Origin: Asterionellopsis glacialis
Taxonomy: Eukaryota > Bacillariophyta > Plagiogrammaphyceae > Rhaphoneidales > Asterionellopsidaceae
Direction: 5' to 3'
NCBI GenBank assembly: GCA_014885115.2
Contig: WKLE02001640.1
Span: forward strand, 4,692 to 18,949
DNA: 14,258 bases
This document shows positions 1-8,641 of this stretch, piece by piece (position 1 is the stretch's first letter; the number at the start of each line of letters is the position of its first letter). The notes below the pieces were generated by a model. The model saw nothing but the letters and a program-made list of their open reading frames with translations. It did not search any database and had not been told where the DNA came from. The position numbers and the translations under genes are program-made.

Positions 1-894
1 GAGTGTCATGAATCTCGGCAGATACTTGACCTGCAGGACTATTGACTAGTCTAGAAGATGTTACGATTCTACAATATATACATTAGAAAAAAATAGAAAA
101 TGATCGATTCTTTTCAATGCACCTCCTTTGACACGCAGTCTGAACGCACTGCCTGTATGTATCATATTTGACGTCTAGTTTATTTCAAGTGTTTTCTGTC
201 TAGAGAGAGTTTTACGAGTATCTTTTTCAGTAATAGGTCAAACAAGGTAAGCTGGTCAGGGTGGTACGGGTAAGAATAGATTCTATCTTGCACATATCCG
301 ACATGCCTACTAATAAAAACTACCTTGAACTGCCACACAACACAAATTTATTCTCTTTTCTCAGACAATTAAGTCGCATTTGCCGCTTATATTTCTTCCT
401 ATCCGAGTCAAACAAATTAGAGAAAGCCATGCACTACCATTATATCTTTTTGCAGTGATTCTAGTTTATTGTAGCGGATGTCTTTTCATTTAATAAAAGG
501 TGTTGTGAGCGTCTATTTGTCTAATACAAAAAGCTAATCTTGATGGAGGTATGATTTGAAACAATGAGATATCACGTGTTGAAATTCATTTCTGTGTACG
601 AGTATGTAAGGTATGATTTTAAGTCAGTGAACCCAGTGTTAGTATACAGCAGTGCTTGCAAACACTGATGGTGATCCACTAGCTCCCTTATTTGTACGAA
701 ACTATTTAAGAATTGAATGTTTCTATTGTGAATAAAACTTTGATAATTGATACTCTATGTACTGAATTAAAATTATAACCAACAACCACCATTGATTGAT
801 CCCTTGTCTATTGCGTAAACAATATTTATCGAGAATAAATGTTTGTTTAAAGCAGGCTTTAGAACAATTAAAAATAGAACAATAGATGAACAGT
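1..894. other. Spacer with no supported gene
   Basis: I see no convincing gene in this AT-rich stretch. The longest open frame (261-458, plus) starts with GTG, has no ATG near its 5' end and resembles no known protein. Two plus-strand frames are open from the left edge and close at 43-45 (TGA) and 47-49 (TAG). The first bases could therefore be the last codons of a plus-strand gene lying mostly outside the window, which would keep the alternating strand pattern, but nothing recognisable is encoded. The rest contains runs of A/T and several AATAAA strings (for example 731-736 and 834-839). It may be 3' untranslated and spacer DNA shared with the minus-strand gene that ends at 895. Confidence 0.5.
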
Positions 895-1704
895 TTATTT
901 AGCAGTAACAGCTGAAAGTATCATTACCCAAAGAAAGGATACCATGGCAATAAAGGTAATTCGGAAATGTTCGGGGATCAAAGCAAAGGCAATTCCATTT
1001 ACGGGTGTCCAAAGTAACCAACACTTTTTCAAGAGGCCTTTCTCTTTGATGTCATAAATATATTCTTGCAGAGCCTGTTTGAAGGAATAACCAAACACCA
1101 TCGCCTTTGTAAAGTAGACCGTGGGTAACGTTACTAAAGGAGTTAAAATGTAGGTACCAAAAATCACCTTTGATGCTACAGTCTTTAGGTCCTGGGCCGT
1201 ACCAAATATAACCGGAAAGGCATTGTTGTAAAGGTATTCCTGTGCCATACCCTGATAAAGGGCTCCATAAAGCAGGTACGAAACTGCACGTCTCAAATCG
1301 ATCGATTTTTTTTCTACTTTTTGTTTTCCTACTTGGAGCTTGTTTGCTCGTTTAATAGTTGACGACTGTACGATCAAGTCAGCAGAAACACCCTTAATAC
1401 CACAAGTCAGGAAAGCAGCCATATATGGAAAGTTTCGATAAAAGGAACTAACATCTGCAAATGCCATACCGTGGGTATCGCGGTTGCTGTTGCTATGGAT
1501 ACTCTTGCAAGTGTGCTGAATCCATTTTCGAATACTACTTTTATGCGATAGTCCAGGACTTTTAGATTGGTAGTTGCATGATGATTGTGGATGAAATCCA
1601 GTGTTTCGACTCGTCACTGCGGCAGTCGGAAGGAATACTTCTGCAGTTGCAACATTGACCGTCGCTACGACAATCAAAAGGAACAACAAATATTTTTGAT
1701 ACAT
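895..1704 (-). CDS. Mpv17/PMP22-family membrane protein with N-terminal signal peptide
   Basis: A 269-residue protein read from the ATG at 1704. The open frame continues upstream to a TTG at 1749, which is not a plausible eukaryotic start. Residues 2-22 form a short Lys-containing n-region and a strong hydrophobic core (LLFLLIVVATV) ending in ATA, a signal peptide or anchor. A Ser/Thr-rich linker follows, then from about residue 88 an Mpv17/PMP22-like domain: NFPYMAAFLTCGIKGVSAD (equivalent of the family's G-D-x-x-Q helix), DLRR followed by YLLYGALYQG, a third hydrophobic segment, and a C-terminal block CWLLWTPVNG, IPEHFR and FLWVMILS. That block corresponds to the family signature W-x-x-W-P...P...R...W...LS. 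Mpv17/PMP22 proteins are four-helix channel-like proteins of peroxisomes, mitochondria or plastids. The substrate cannot be inferred. The signal peptide suggests the secretory or plastid route, but no Phe directly follows the apparent cleavage site, so plastid import is uncertain. The gene is intronless and divergent from TypA. Confidence 0.82.
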   Translation of the reverse strand: MYQKYLLFLLIVVATVNVATAEVFLPTAAVTSRNTGFHPQSSCNYQSKSPGLSHKSSIRKWIQHTCKSIHSNSNRDTHGMAFADVSSFYRNFPYMAAFLTCGIKGVSADLIVQSSTIKRANKLQVGKQKVEKKSIDLRRAVSYLLYGALYQGMAQEYLYNNAFPVIFGTAQDLKTVASKVIFGTYILTPLVTLPTVYFTKAMVFGYSFKQALQEYIYDIKEKGLLKKCWLLWTPVNGIAFALIPEHFRITFIAMVSFLWVMILSAVTAK

Positions 1705-2031
1705 TTCTCGTACATTCAATGTTGGTTGTAAAAAGCAAATCACGGTCAAGTTTCTATAAGTTCTGATGGTAGGTGATTGATCGATTCTGTCTCCTTCAGT
1801 TGAAGTATTCTGAGAGAGGTCGTAGAGAGATCAGTGCAGTAACTGTATTATGGCGAGTGGAGAAGGAAACTAGTCTACCAGAAGAGGAAGATCCAAGGAT
1901 CCAGTAGACATCGCCGATGTGTGTCTTCCACCTCCTGTCAATAATATTATGATGTCATGTTTGCAATTTCGAATATCAAAAAATAAATCAGATATCAAAT
2001 TTTGATTTCCAGATTGTCCCAGATACAGGTA

Positions 2032-2219
2032 GAGCATAATTGTACTGTACCTGTTATATCTGGTACAAAAAGTCAGTACCTGGTACGGAACAGCGATAAC
2101 AGATACCGTACCATGACGTACAGGTACCGTGTGTACCATAAGATAATTGTAGGCTATGTACCTGGTACGGTACTAAGTTACCAGGTAACTGGTAGCGACC
2201 AGGAAACGTACTGTTACCA
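2032..2219. repeat. Cluster of GTACCTGGTAC-type palindromes
   Basis: About 190 bp carries repeated inverted half-sites GTACC/GGTAC. Exact copies of the odd-centred palindrome GTACCTGGTAC lie at 2076-2086 and 2158-2168. A related longer palindrome, AGTTACCAGGTAACT, lies at 2176-2190. A one-base-shorter version, GTACAGGTAC, lies at 2118-2127, and split arms GTACC...GGTAC flank a 10-nt loop at 2047-2066. Further partial half-sites lie between. The same 11-mer recurs upstream of the seryl-tRNA synthetase gene. The sequence could be a dispersed repeat, a foldback element remnant or a set of binding sites for a dimeric protein; sequence alone does not decide. Confidence 0.75.
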
Positions 2220-2369
2220 TATCGTTATATAAAAATAAATCGTACGTATGTCTAGAGCGCGTTTAAATAATATGGTTTCCTATTTGGATCCACTAAGAGT
2301 ATACTGTAGGTACTAAAATACAAATGATTAATCGAATGGTTGTTGTTGACCAATCAAAAAAACGAGATT

Positions 2370-2383
2370 CTCTCTAGAGAGAG
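2370..2383. repeat. 14-nt perfect palindrome CTCTCTAGAGAGAG
   Basis: A perfect inverted repeat with no spacer. Its last 11 bases (TCTAGAGAGAG) also occur exactly at 199-209 in the left spacer. Function unknown; it may be simple CT/AG-rich DNA. Confidence 0.6.
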
Positions 2384-2880
2384 GACTAGAAAGCAGGGAG
2401 ACGAAATATTATTCGTCTGGCCGTATACGGTGCATACGCATGCAAAAGTGCGTCAGATTCATTCGAGTTGGGAGATAATTCAAGTCTTACACACCTTGTG
2501 TTTGTATGACGTTGTACATGAGTAGGAAGGGATGTTCGCTTTCAGTATTCTCTTTTATCTACAAAAACACATGTTTCGATGTTCGTGTATGCTCCTTTAT
2601 GGTAAGTAGGATCTACATGGGTACGAATTAATAATCTTGTTAGGTATAAAAGATAAATCTGAGGAAATTTTAATTCGAGATGATGATTCTTGTCAGTTCA
2701 CGTGGAGCCGAAAACTACCGACGCGACTGCACTGCAGCCGCAAAACCAACCGATGCGTTTTTTCGCCCCTGATGATGTGTTGCAGAATTTTGTTCTTTTG
2801 TCATAAGTCACACTTTTTTGTTCACAGTTGCTTCTTGTGATCAACAAAAGTCACGACATATAGTGTTATTCTTTTGAACG

Positions 2881-5155
2881 ATGCGTTGCTTTTTTGGATT
2901 GGCAGCTGCTGCCTCCTTCCTTCTGTCTGCTCAAGTATGCAGTGCGTTCACCCCATCTTTCAAGGTTGGTCAGGCTGCTAATGCTTTCGGGGTTGCTCCT
3001 GCAGTAAAGCACACTACTCTACCAATGTCGGCTGTTGCTGAGGAGGCAACCGCCGCTTCCACCGCTGGATTGGCAGACAAGATTAGGTAAGATTGCACAC
3101 TTTGTGGATCGTTTCAGTTTTATTTCGTATCAGATATGACTTTACGCGCCATGGTTCCAAGGTTCTGAATACCAATTCCCTTACAAAAGAATTCTTTTTC
3201 GTCGAACTCTTTACCTTATAGAAACATTGCCGTTATTGCTCACGTCGATCACGGAAAGACGACTCTCGTCGATTCCCTCATTAAGCAGTCCGGTGTATTC
3301 CGTGATGAAGGCCAGATTGAAGAAGCCGGTGATTGTATCATGGACAGTGAAGACCAGGAACGTGAACGTGGAATTACCATTCTTTCCAAAAACTTGGCAG
3401 TTATGCGAGGTGATGTAAAGATTAATATCATGGACACACCAGGCCACGCTGACTTCGGTGGTGAAGTTGAACGTGTTCTGAACATGGCTGATGGTGTCTT
3501 ACTTGTTGTTGATAGTGTTGAGGGACCTAAGCCTCAAACAAGATTTGTCCTTGACAAAGCTCTCCAAAAGGGTATGAAGGCTCTTGTGGTTGTCAACAAG
3601 ATTGATCGCCCTGCTGCCCGTCCCGACTACGTTGTCGACAAGTGCTTCGATTTGTTTGTTGAGCTTGGTGCTACAGATGAACAAACTGATTTCCAGGTTA
3701 TTTACGCTTCCGGCTTACAAGGTATTGCTGGAAGGGAGCCAGATGAGATGGCTGATGATTTCGGTCCTCTCTTTGACGCCATCATGGAGGCAATTGACCC
3801 TCCTGTCATTGAGAGTATTGAGTCTGATGATCTTCAATGCTTGGTTTCCAACATTGTTGTTGATCCTTTCAAGGGAAAGATGGGAATTGCTCGTGTTTCC
3901 AGAGGAACTGTTAAGGCAGGACAAGCCGTTGCTCTTGCGCAACCCGAAAAAGCCAAGAAGACTGGCCGTGTGGTAAGTTGATGAAGTGACAATTCGAGTG
4001 GTGCTGAAATATTTATTGAATTCACATTTTTTGATGCTTTTTTTAAAAAAATTCGTTCCTTGTTCAAAATTCATTCAGAGCGAGCTTTTCGTATTCGATA
4101 ATCTTGGTAAGAAGGAGGTTCCGGAAGCCAAAGCCGGTGAAATTATCATGTTTTCCGGTCTCAACGATGTTGAGATTGGTGACACCTTGATCACAAACGA
4201 AAATGCTGGCGCAAACGCCGCTGATCCTCTTCCCCCAATTGCTGTTGAACAACCAACTGTTCGTATGACTCTTGGTGTGAACAAGTCGCCTCTTGCAGGC
4301 CGTGAGGGTAAATTCTTGACCAGTCGTATGATCCGTGATCGTCTATTCAAGGAATTGGATAGCAATGTTGCTCTTCAGGTTGCTGAGACTGATTCTGCTG
4401 ACCGTTACGAAGTTTCTGGACGTGGACAGCTCCATCTTACAGTTCTTATCGAGACTATGCGCCGTGAGGGATTCGAACTCGAGGTTGGACCACCTTCCGT
4501 TATTCTTAAGACCAATGAAGAAACTGGCCAGGTTGAAGAACCATGGGAGTCTGTTGAGTGCCGTGTACCTGAAGAGTACGTTGGTGGTGTTATTGATCTC
4601 CTCAACAACCGTAAGGGAGAACTTGTTGACATGGGTCTTGAAGAAGGCGAAGGTTTGACTGTTATTAAGTACATTGTTCCTACTCGTGGTATGTTGGGAC
4701 TTCGTTCTGCTGCTTTGACTGCTACTCGTGGTACTGTCATCCTTGACTCAGTCTTTGATTCATACAGACCCAAGATTCCCGGAGATATTCAAGGACGTGA
4801 TAAGGGATCTCTCCTTGCCTTTGCTGACGGTGCCGTAACTACTTTCGGAATTGAGGGAGCTCAAGATCGTGGTAAGCTTTTCTGCAAGCCTGGTGACGAC
4901 GTTTACAAGGGTATGATCATCGGTATGCACCAACGCCCAGGTGACTTGGAAGTTAATGTATGCAAGACCAAGGCATTGACAAATATGCGTTCTGCCACCA
5001 AGGGTATCACCACTGGTATTGTTGCACCTGTTGACATGTCTTTGGATGCAAGTGTTGAATACCTTGCCGCTGATGAGCTTTTGGAGGTAACACCGTCACT
5101 TTTCCGCATGGCTAAGAACCCCGATATGCAGGGAAAGAAGAAGAGCAAAAAATAG
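2881..5155 (+). CDS. Plastid-targeted TypA/BipA ribosome-associated GTPase (three exons)
   Basis: Exons 2881-3086, 3222-3972 and 4079-5155 join into 677 residues. The ATG at 2881 follows an in-frame TGA (2875-2877). Residues 1-22 are a signal peptide ending CSA|FTP, an ASAFAP-type motif. A Ser/Ala/Thr-rich transit-like stretch runs to about 68, so import into the secondary plastid is expected. The GTPase domain follows with G1 AHVDHGKTT (75-83), G2 around RGITI (118-122), G3 [14 protein letters not shown] (140-153) and G4 NKID (194-197). Domain II, EF-G-like domains and the TypA-specific C-terminal domain ([24 protein letters not shown]) are present, with a Lys-rich tail. Bacterial and plastid TypA binds the ribosome like EF-G and supports 50S assembly and growth under stress or cold. 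The length is the bacterial core plus a presequence. Lines in the third exon read as family-typical throughout; no catalytic residue is missing. Confidence 0.96.
3087..3221 (+). other. TypA intron 1 (phase 2)
   Basis: A 135-nt intron with donor AG|GTAAGA and acceptor TTATAG|A. The AGA codon for residue 69 is split 2+1. Reading on without splicing meets a TAA inside the donor, so removal is required to join the presequence to the AHVDHGK GTPase motif. Confidence 0.93.
3973..4078 (+). other. TypA intron 2 (phase 0)
   Basis: A 106-nt intron with donor GTG|GTAAGT and acceptor ATTCAG|AGC, preceded by a T-rich tract. Splicing gives ...[14 protein letters not shown]..., which continues domain II of TypA without a gap. 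The unspliced frame stops at once (TGA 3981-3983). Confidence 0.93.
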
Positions 5156-5519
5156 ACTAATAGATCTTGGAAGACGTCTGAATGAATTATATTTTGTGTA
5201 CAATTTTGCAAGAATGGGGGGCAGTTATAGAAGTTTAAAAACTGGCAAAGACAACCAACAGTAACTTGTCGTTGTCAAAATTAAAACTCTGTGACTCGTT
5301 ATAAATAATAATATAATATAAAAACTCTATTACAAAACTATCTGAATAATTTTTTGATGCGCCGTGTTTGGTGAATGGCAGTTCAACGCTTTTTAAATGT
5401 CGGCTTGTTTGTTTTTACTTCTAAACGATAGGGAGTCATCAGTCCTATTTCTAAATGGAAAAGGTTTTGAGAATGAGGTTTTTCAGTCCGTGATTTTGAC
5501 AGCCAAATGGAAGGTAGAT
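5156..5519. other. Tail-to-tail spacer between TypA and the unknown plastid-type gene
   Basis: A 364-bp AT-rich convergent spacer holding the 3' ends of both genes. The region 5298-5325 is a run of TAAATAATAATATAATATAAAA that could serve polyadenylation of TypA, but no single signal stands out. I see no gene or structured RNA. Confidence 0.5.
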
Positions 5520-6242
5520 TTAATCTATTCCTCTGTAAAAAGTTAAATGTATCTCTTCATATGCTACATTACTTTTGGTGGTTATGTTCGTGCCACTGCC
5601 GCTGTGCTCGTTTCCTTTATTAACCATTTCATGTCGTTGTTGACTTTTGTCATTGCTTTGGGCCAAAAGCAGCGCTTCCAACATGGTGCTGTCTTCAGAA
5701 ATGTCCTTTCCGACGATTAGTACATTGATTTTAAAATCTACATGGTTAGTATGAGTACATGTATTATTGGAATAAATATCTTCCAGAGACAAACAATCAC
5801 GTTCATCTTGGTGGTAGAAGATAAGCACTCTATCACCAGATTCATCTTTGTCTAGTTCTTTATCTCTATCGATATATTCCATTACTGTCTTGATCCCTGT
5901 CACGCCAGTGATAATTCTGGTACAGCAGTCTTCAAAGTTGAAAGCTTGGATAATGAAGTTATGTGCTGCTTCGAGGAGGGGAGCAGTACTATCTGGACTA
6001 CCAAAATTATTTGGATCCATCATGACACGACCTTGAATCAAAGGGTGACGTACACCCAAAGAACCAGTGCATTTCCAATGATCATAAAGGTAATTGTGAC
6101 GGCTATCTACACTTGGACCAGCCCGATTGGTTAGTGCTACTGGCAAAACAAAGGCGGAGGATGACTTCTTCGTAAAAGTCATGGTCAAGAAAACAAAAGA
6201 ACAAATGCAGAGAGAGAACTTCATTTTTCCAAAACAATTCAT
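5520..6242 (-). CDS. Unknown protein with plastid-type bipartite presequence
   Basis: A 240-residue protein from the ATG at 6242; a TTG immediately upstream extends the frame by one codon and is not used. A second ATG at 6224 (residue 7) is an equally possible start and gives the cleaner signal peptide. The N-terminus has a hydrophobic core (FSLCICSFVFLTMTF) followed by TKKSSSA|FVLP, a strong match to the diatom ASAFAP cleavage motif with Phe at +1, so plastid targeting is likely. The mature part, about 205 residues, has no membrane segment. It contains a Cys pair (DCCTRI), an acidic stretch (ELDKDESGD), two predicted hydrophobic strands (RVLIFYH and FKINVLIVGKD) and a Ser/Gly/Asn-rich polar tail. 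I do not recognise the family. The strand-rich middle could be part of a small alpha/beta domain, which is only an impression. It is divergent from SerRS and convergent with TypA. Confidence 0.72.
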   Translation of the reverse strand: MNCFGKMKFSLCICSFVFLTMTFTKKSSSAFVLPVALTNRAGPSVDSRHNYLYDHWKCTGSLGVRHPLIQGRVMMDPNNFGSPDSTAPLLEAAHNFIIQAFNFEDCCTRIITGVTGIKTVMEYIDRDKELDKDESGDRVLIFYHQDERDCLSLEDIYSNNTCTHTNHVDFKINVLIVGKDISEDSTMLEALLLAQSNDKSQQRHEMVNKGNEHSGSGTNITTKSNVAYEEIHLTFYRGID

Positions 6243-6798
6243 CAATTGTAAGTCCTGATGGTAAATTTCATAAATACATGCAAGTCACAATGAATCTGAA
6301 TCGTGCTTGGGGAAAAAAAAATCCTTGCCAAGGAGATCAAATCTTGATTCCGACCAAAATTTCCCGCCAATCTGGACCGCCGTGTCTCAAATCGAGTATT
6401 AGGGTTAAATCGACTTGCCGTACCTGTCCATCGATGAATCGAATCTTTGTCGTCCATTCTAACTAGTGTTGGAGGACAGACAGCATTTAATTGTGCGGTA
6501 GCCAATGCAGAATTCGATCACAGACACGTTTTCATACTGTAGAATTCAGTACTGGTAACTGTACCTGGTACATGTTGTACCTCTGATGGACGGAATTGTT
6601 CCTGGGGCTGCCTGGCTGGGATGTGGCCTTACTGGAATCTTGCTGAAACGTGTGAGACAGGCGTGCACTCCTGTACCAGGTACCGTATCAAGAGCGCTCA
6701 GCAGTCGAGAAATCCTGTGCTACTTCTGCATCGAAACCTGGCCAACAACGTCTCACTCAGAACTGTAACAACATAGACACAGCAAGTGAACAGGAACC
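6243..6798. promoter_or_regulatory. Divergent spacer between the unknown plastid-type gene and SerRS
   Basis: A 556-bp head-to-head spacer that must hold both promoters. It contains two exact GTACCWGGTAC palindromes, at 6561-6571 and 6673-6683. A 60-codon ATG frame (6586-6768) is in the same frame as SerRS but ends in TAA; a further in-frame TGA lies at 6787-6789. Those stops rule out an N-terminal extension of SerRS without splicing. The short frame could be an upstream ORF if transcription starts before it; it has no homology I recognise. Confidence 0.5.
6551..6684. repeat. GTACCWGGTAC palindrome pair upstream of SerRS
   Basis: GTACCTGGTAC lies at 6561-6571, in the context ACTGGTAACTGTACCTGG. 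GTACCAGGTAC lies at 6673-6683, extended to GGTACC on its right side. They are 112 bp apart, start to start, 238 and 126 bp before the SerRS ATG. They match the cluster found before TypA. Confidence 0.75.
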
Positions 6799-8268
6799 AT
6801 GCCGATCGATATCAACGAACTTCGTGAGTACAAAGGCGGCGATCCCGCCAAGTACCGCAAGTTCATGGAACAGCGTTTTAAACCAGCAGCATGGGTTGAT
6901 GATGTGTTGCAGGCTGACGAGGAATGGCGTGAAAAGACCAACGAAATTGCGGAACTCCGTCGTCAGGTTGGTAAGCTTCAGAAGGAAGTCATTGCTCCCA
7001 AGAAAAAGGCGAAGGAGCCATGTGATGAGGAAGTAGCTCAAATGAAAGCAATTCAGGTCAACATCAAGGAAGCTGAAGGGCTTTTACCTGATCTCGAAGC
7101 AAAGAGAGATTCTCTTCTCAACAAAATTGGAAACATTGTGGATCCCGAAGTTCCCATCAGTACCGATGAAGAAGAAGATAACCTTGTTGTGGCATTATAC
7201 CCCGAACCGTTGGAAGCTGAGGGTGAAGAGAAGCCTTCCGCTCTGCCCTGCCCCTTGGGAGACATCAAGTATACCCTTCCCGCAACCAAACCCTTGACGC
7301 ACGATGAACTTTTGTGGCGTATTGGAGGTTTCGAACCTGTGCGAGGTCAGGGTGTTGCCGGTCATCGTGCTTATTTCTTGTCTGATATGGGTGTGCTTCT
7401 AAATCAGGCCTTGATCAATTATGGACTTGCTTTCCTTCGTAAGCGAGAATACAAGGCCTTGCAGCCACCCTACTTTATGAACAAGGACGTTATGGCCAGC
7501 ATTGCCCAACTCGAAGATTTTGATGAACAACTCTACAAGGTTTCGGGCAAAACAGACGATCCTAATGGATCCACCGAAAAATACTTGATTGCAACCTCGG
7601 AACAACCCATCTGTGCCTACCACAAGAATGAATGGATTCAAGAAACTGAATTGCCTTACCGATATGCTGGAATCTCTACTTGCTTCCGTAAGGAAGCTGG
7701 ATCTTCTGGAAAGGATATTCGAGGTATCTTCCGGGTGCATCAATTTGAAAAGATCGAACAATTCTGCGTTACTGTCGATGACCTTGAGGAATCCACCAAA
7801 GAACATAAAAGAATGATTGGAGCTGCCGAAGAATTTTACCAGTCCTTGGGTTTCCCTTACCGTGTAGTGTGTCTCGTTTCAGGCGAACTTAACGATGCTG
7901 CCATCAAAAAGTATGATTTGGAAGCATGGTTCCCCGGGCAGAATGCCTATCGGGAACTCGTTTCGTGTTCCAACTGTACCGATTACCAGGCTCGTGGTGT
8001 CGGAGCTCGATGCGGATCTAAGAAGGGAGGTAACAAGGGTGATTTAAGCAAACGTGCCTCCTACGTACACTTTTTGAATTCAACCCTTTGTGCTACCGGA
8101 CGTGGTATTTGCTGCCTATTGGAAAACTATCAAACTGAGGACGGAGTCAGGGTACCTGAAGTCTTGCAGCCCTACATGGGAGGTATTGACTTCATGCCCT
8201 TCGTGCGAGGACCTATGGAAGCTACCAAGGGTGAAAAGAATAAGGGCAAGAATAAGGGTAAGAATTGA
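6799..8268 (+). CDS. Cytosolic seryl-tRNA synthetase (class II)
   Basis: A 489-residue, intronless gene starting at ATG 6799, preceded by in-frame stops at 6766-6768 and 6787-6789. SerRS attaches serine to tRNA-Ser (and to tRNA-Sec where present). The N-terminal tRNA-binding arm is a long charged coiled coil (about 35-112, EEWREKTNEIAELRRQVGKL). The catalytic core follows with TSEQP (266-270), motif 2 STCFRKEAGS (293-302) then RGIFRVHQFEK (308-318), and motif 3 NSTLCATGRG with the glutamate-bearing LLENYQ (427-445). The sequence ends in a basic KGEKNKGKNKGKN tail of the type seen on eukaryotic cytosolic SerRS. There is no targeting presequence, so it should serve the cytosol; the organellar enzyme must be encoded elsewhere. 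Length and motif order are normal for the eukaryotic family. Confidence 0.97.
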   Translation: MPIDINELREYKGGDPAKYRKFMEQRFKPAAWVDDVLQADEEWREKTNEIAELRRQVGKLQKEVIAPKKKAKEPCDEEVAQMKAIQVNIKEAEGLLPDLEAKRDSLLNKIGNIVDPEVPISTDEEEDNLVVALYPEPLEAEGEEKPSALPCPLGDIKYTLPATKPLTHDELLWRIGGFEPVRGQGVAGHRAYFLSDMGVLLNQALINYGLAFLRKREYKALQPPYFMNKDVMASIAQLEDFDEQLYKVSGKTDDPNGSTEKYLIATSEQPICAYHKNEWIQETELPYRYAGISTCFRKEAGSSGKDIRGIFRVHQFEKIEQFCVTVDDLEESTKEHKRMIGAAEEFYQSLGFPYRVVCLVSGELNDAAIKKYDLEAWFPGQNAYRELVSCSNCTDYQARGVGARCGSKKGGNKGDLSKRASYVHFLNSTLCATGRGICCLLENYQTEDGVRVPEVLQPYMGGIDFMPFVRGPMEATKGEKNKGKNKGKN

Positions 8269-8641
8269 GTGAAGAGCAAAAAGGAGAAGATTGCAATAAG
8301 AGGAGATAGTAAACTGCACTGCCAGAGTCGAAAACGAAAGTTTGAATAATATTGCTGTTGAGTTATATTCTCATTATGTAAATAAAGATGTTTCCAAAGA
8401 CTGATATCTGTAATGTTAGAGGCGTGTATTTGCAGGGGTGCCACTGTTTGTACCGTAGTACGTCTGCGCGAGTTGATTACTATTGTAGACTTTGACACAA
8501 ATTTCATGTTTGATTGGTTATATCATTTGATTCTCTGATTAGAGATTGCGAACGTTGACAGCGCTCGAAAATGCTATATTTGTGAAGGAGAATTGCAAGA
8601 GAATTAAGGGAACTATCTTCTACTTGTAATAACAAACACAA
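8269..8641. other. Tail-to-tail spacer between SerRS and the HAD-like gene
   Basis: A 373-bp convergent spacer. The one item worth naming is AATAAA at 8381-8386, a candidate SerRS polyadenylation signal. A minus-strand frame crossing from here into the SerRS 3' end (8172-8507) is an antisense shadow with no homology. Confidence 0.5.
8381..8386 (+). terminator. Candidate polyadenylation signal of SerRS
   Basis: AATAAA lies 113 nt after the SerRS stop, in the context TATGTAAATAAAG. The hexamer is frequent by chance in AT-rich DNA and diatom signals are loose, so support is weak. Confidence 0.3.

Larger units (their letters stand above)
1705..2880. promoter_or_regulatory. Divergent spacer between the Mpv17-like gene and TypA
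   Basis: This 1.2 kb spacer holds no convincing gene; the short open frames have no homology and cross repetitive DNA. Seen in it: a dense cluster of GTACC/GGTAC palindromes (about 2032-2219), a 14-nt perfect palindrome CTCTCTAGAGAGAG (2370-2383), and a run before the TypA start with an in-frame TGA at 2875-2877. Because the flanking genes point away from each other, it must contain both promoters. I cannot place either transcription start. Confidence 0.5.

Noticed and set aside
261..458. 65-codon plus-strand frame
   Set aside because: It starts with GTG, has AT-rich low-complexity composition and no recognisable homology; probably chance.
1757..1771. TAAGTTCTGATGGTA upstream of the Mpv17-like gene, nearly repeated as TAAGTCCTGATGGTA at 6249-6263 upstream of the unknown plastid-type gene
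   Set aside because: 14 of 15 bases match and both lie just 5' of minus-strand genes. However, several such pairs are expected by chance in 14 kb on two strands, and the distances to the ATGs differ (53 and 7 nt).
1870..2232. Overlapping frames on both strands across the palindrome cluster
   Set aside because: Both strands are open because the DNA is made of inverted repeats; the peptides are repeat translations rich in Tyr, Val and Arg.
6399..6407. TTAGGGTTA telomere-like string
   Set aside because: Only one copy, with no tandem array; chance.
6242..6505. 87-codon minus-strand frame upstream of the unknown plastid-type gene
   Set aside because: It ends at the ATG of the real gene, has no homology, and would fill most of a divergent promoter region.
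6586..6768. 60-codon ATG frame in frame with SerRS, considered as an N-terminal extension
   Set aside because: TAA at 6766-6768 and TGA at 6787-6789 separate it from SerRS and no obvious intron joins them. The peptide does not look like a targeting sequence.
8172..8507. 111-codon minus-strand frame with a hydrophobic stretch
   Set aside because: It is antisense to the SerRS 3' end; the hydrophobic part is the reverse reading of the Lys-rich tail codons.
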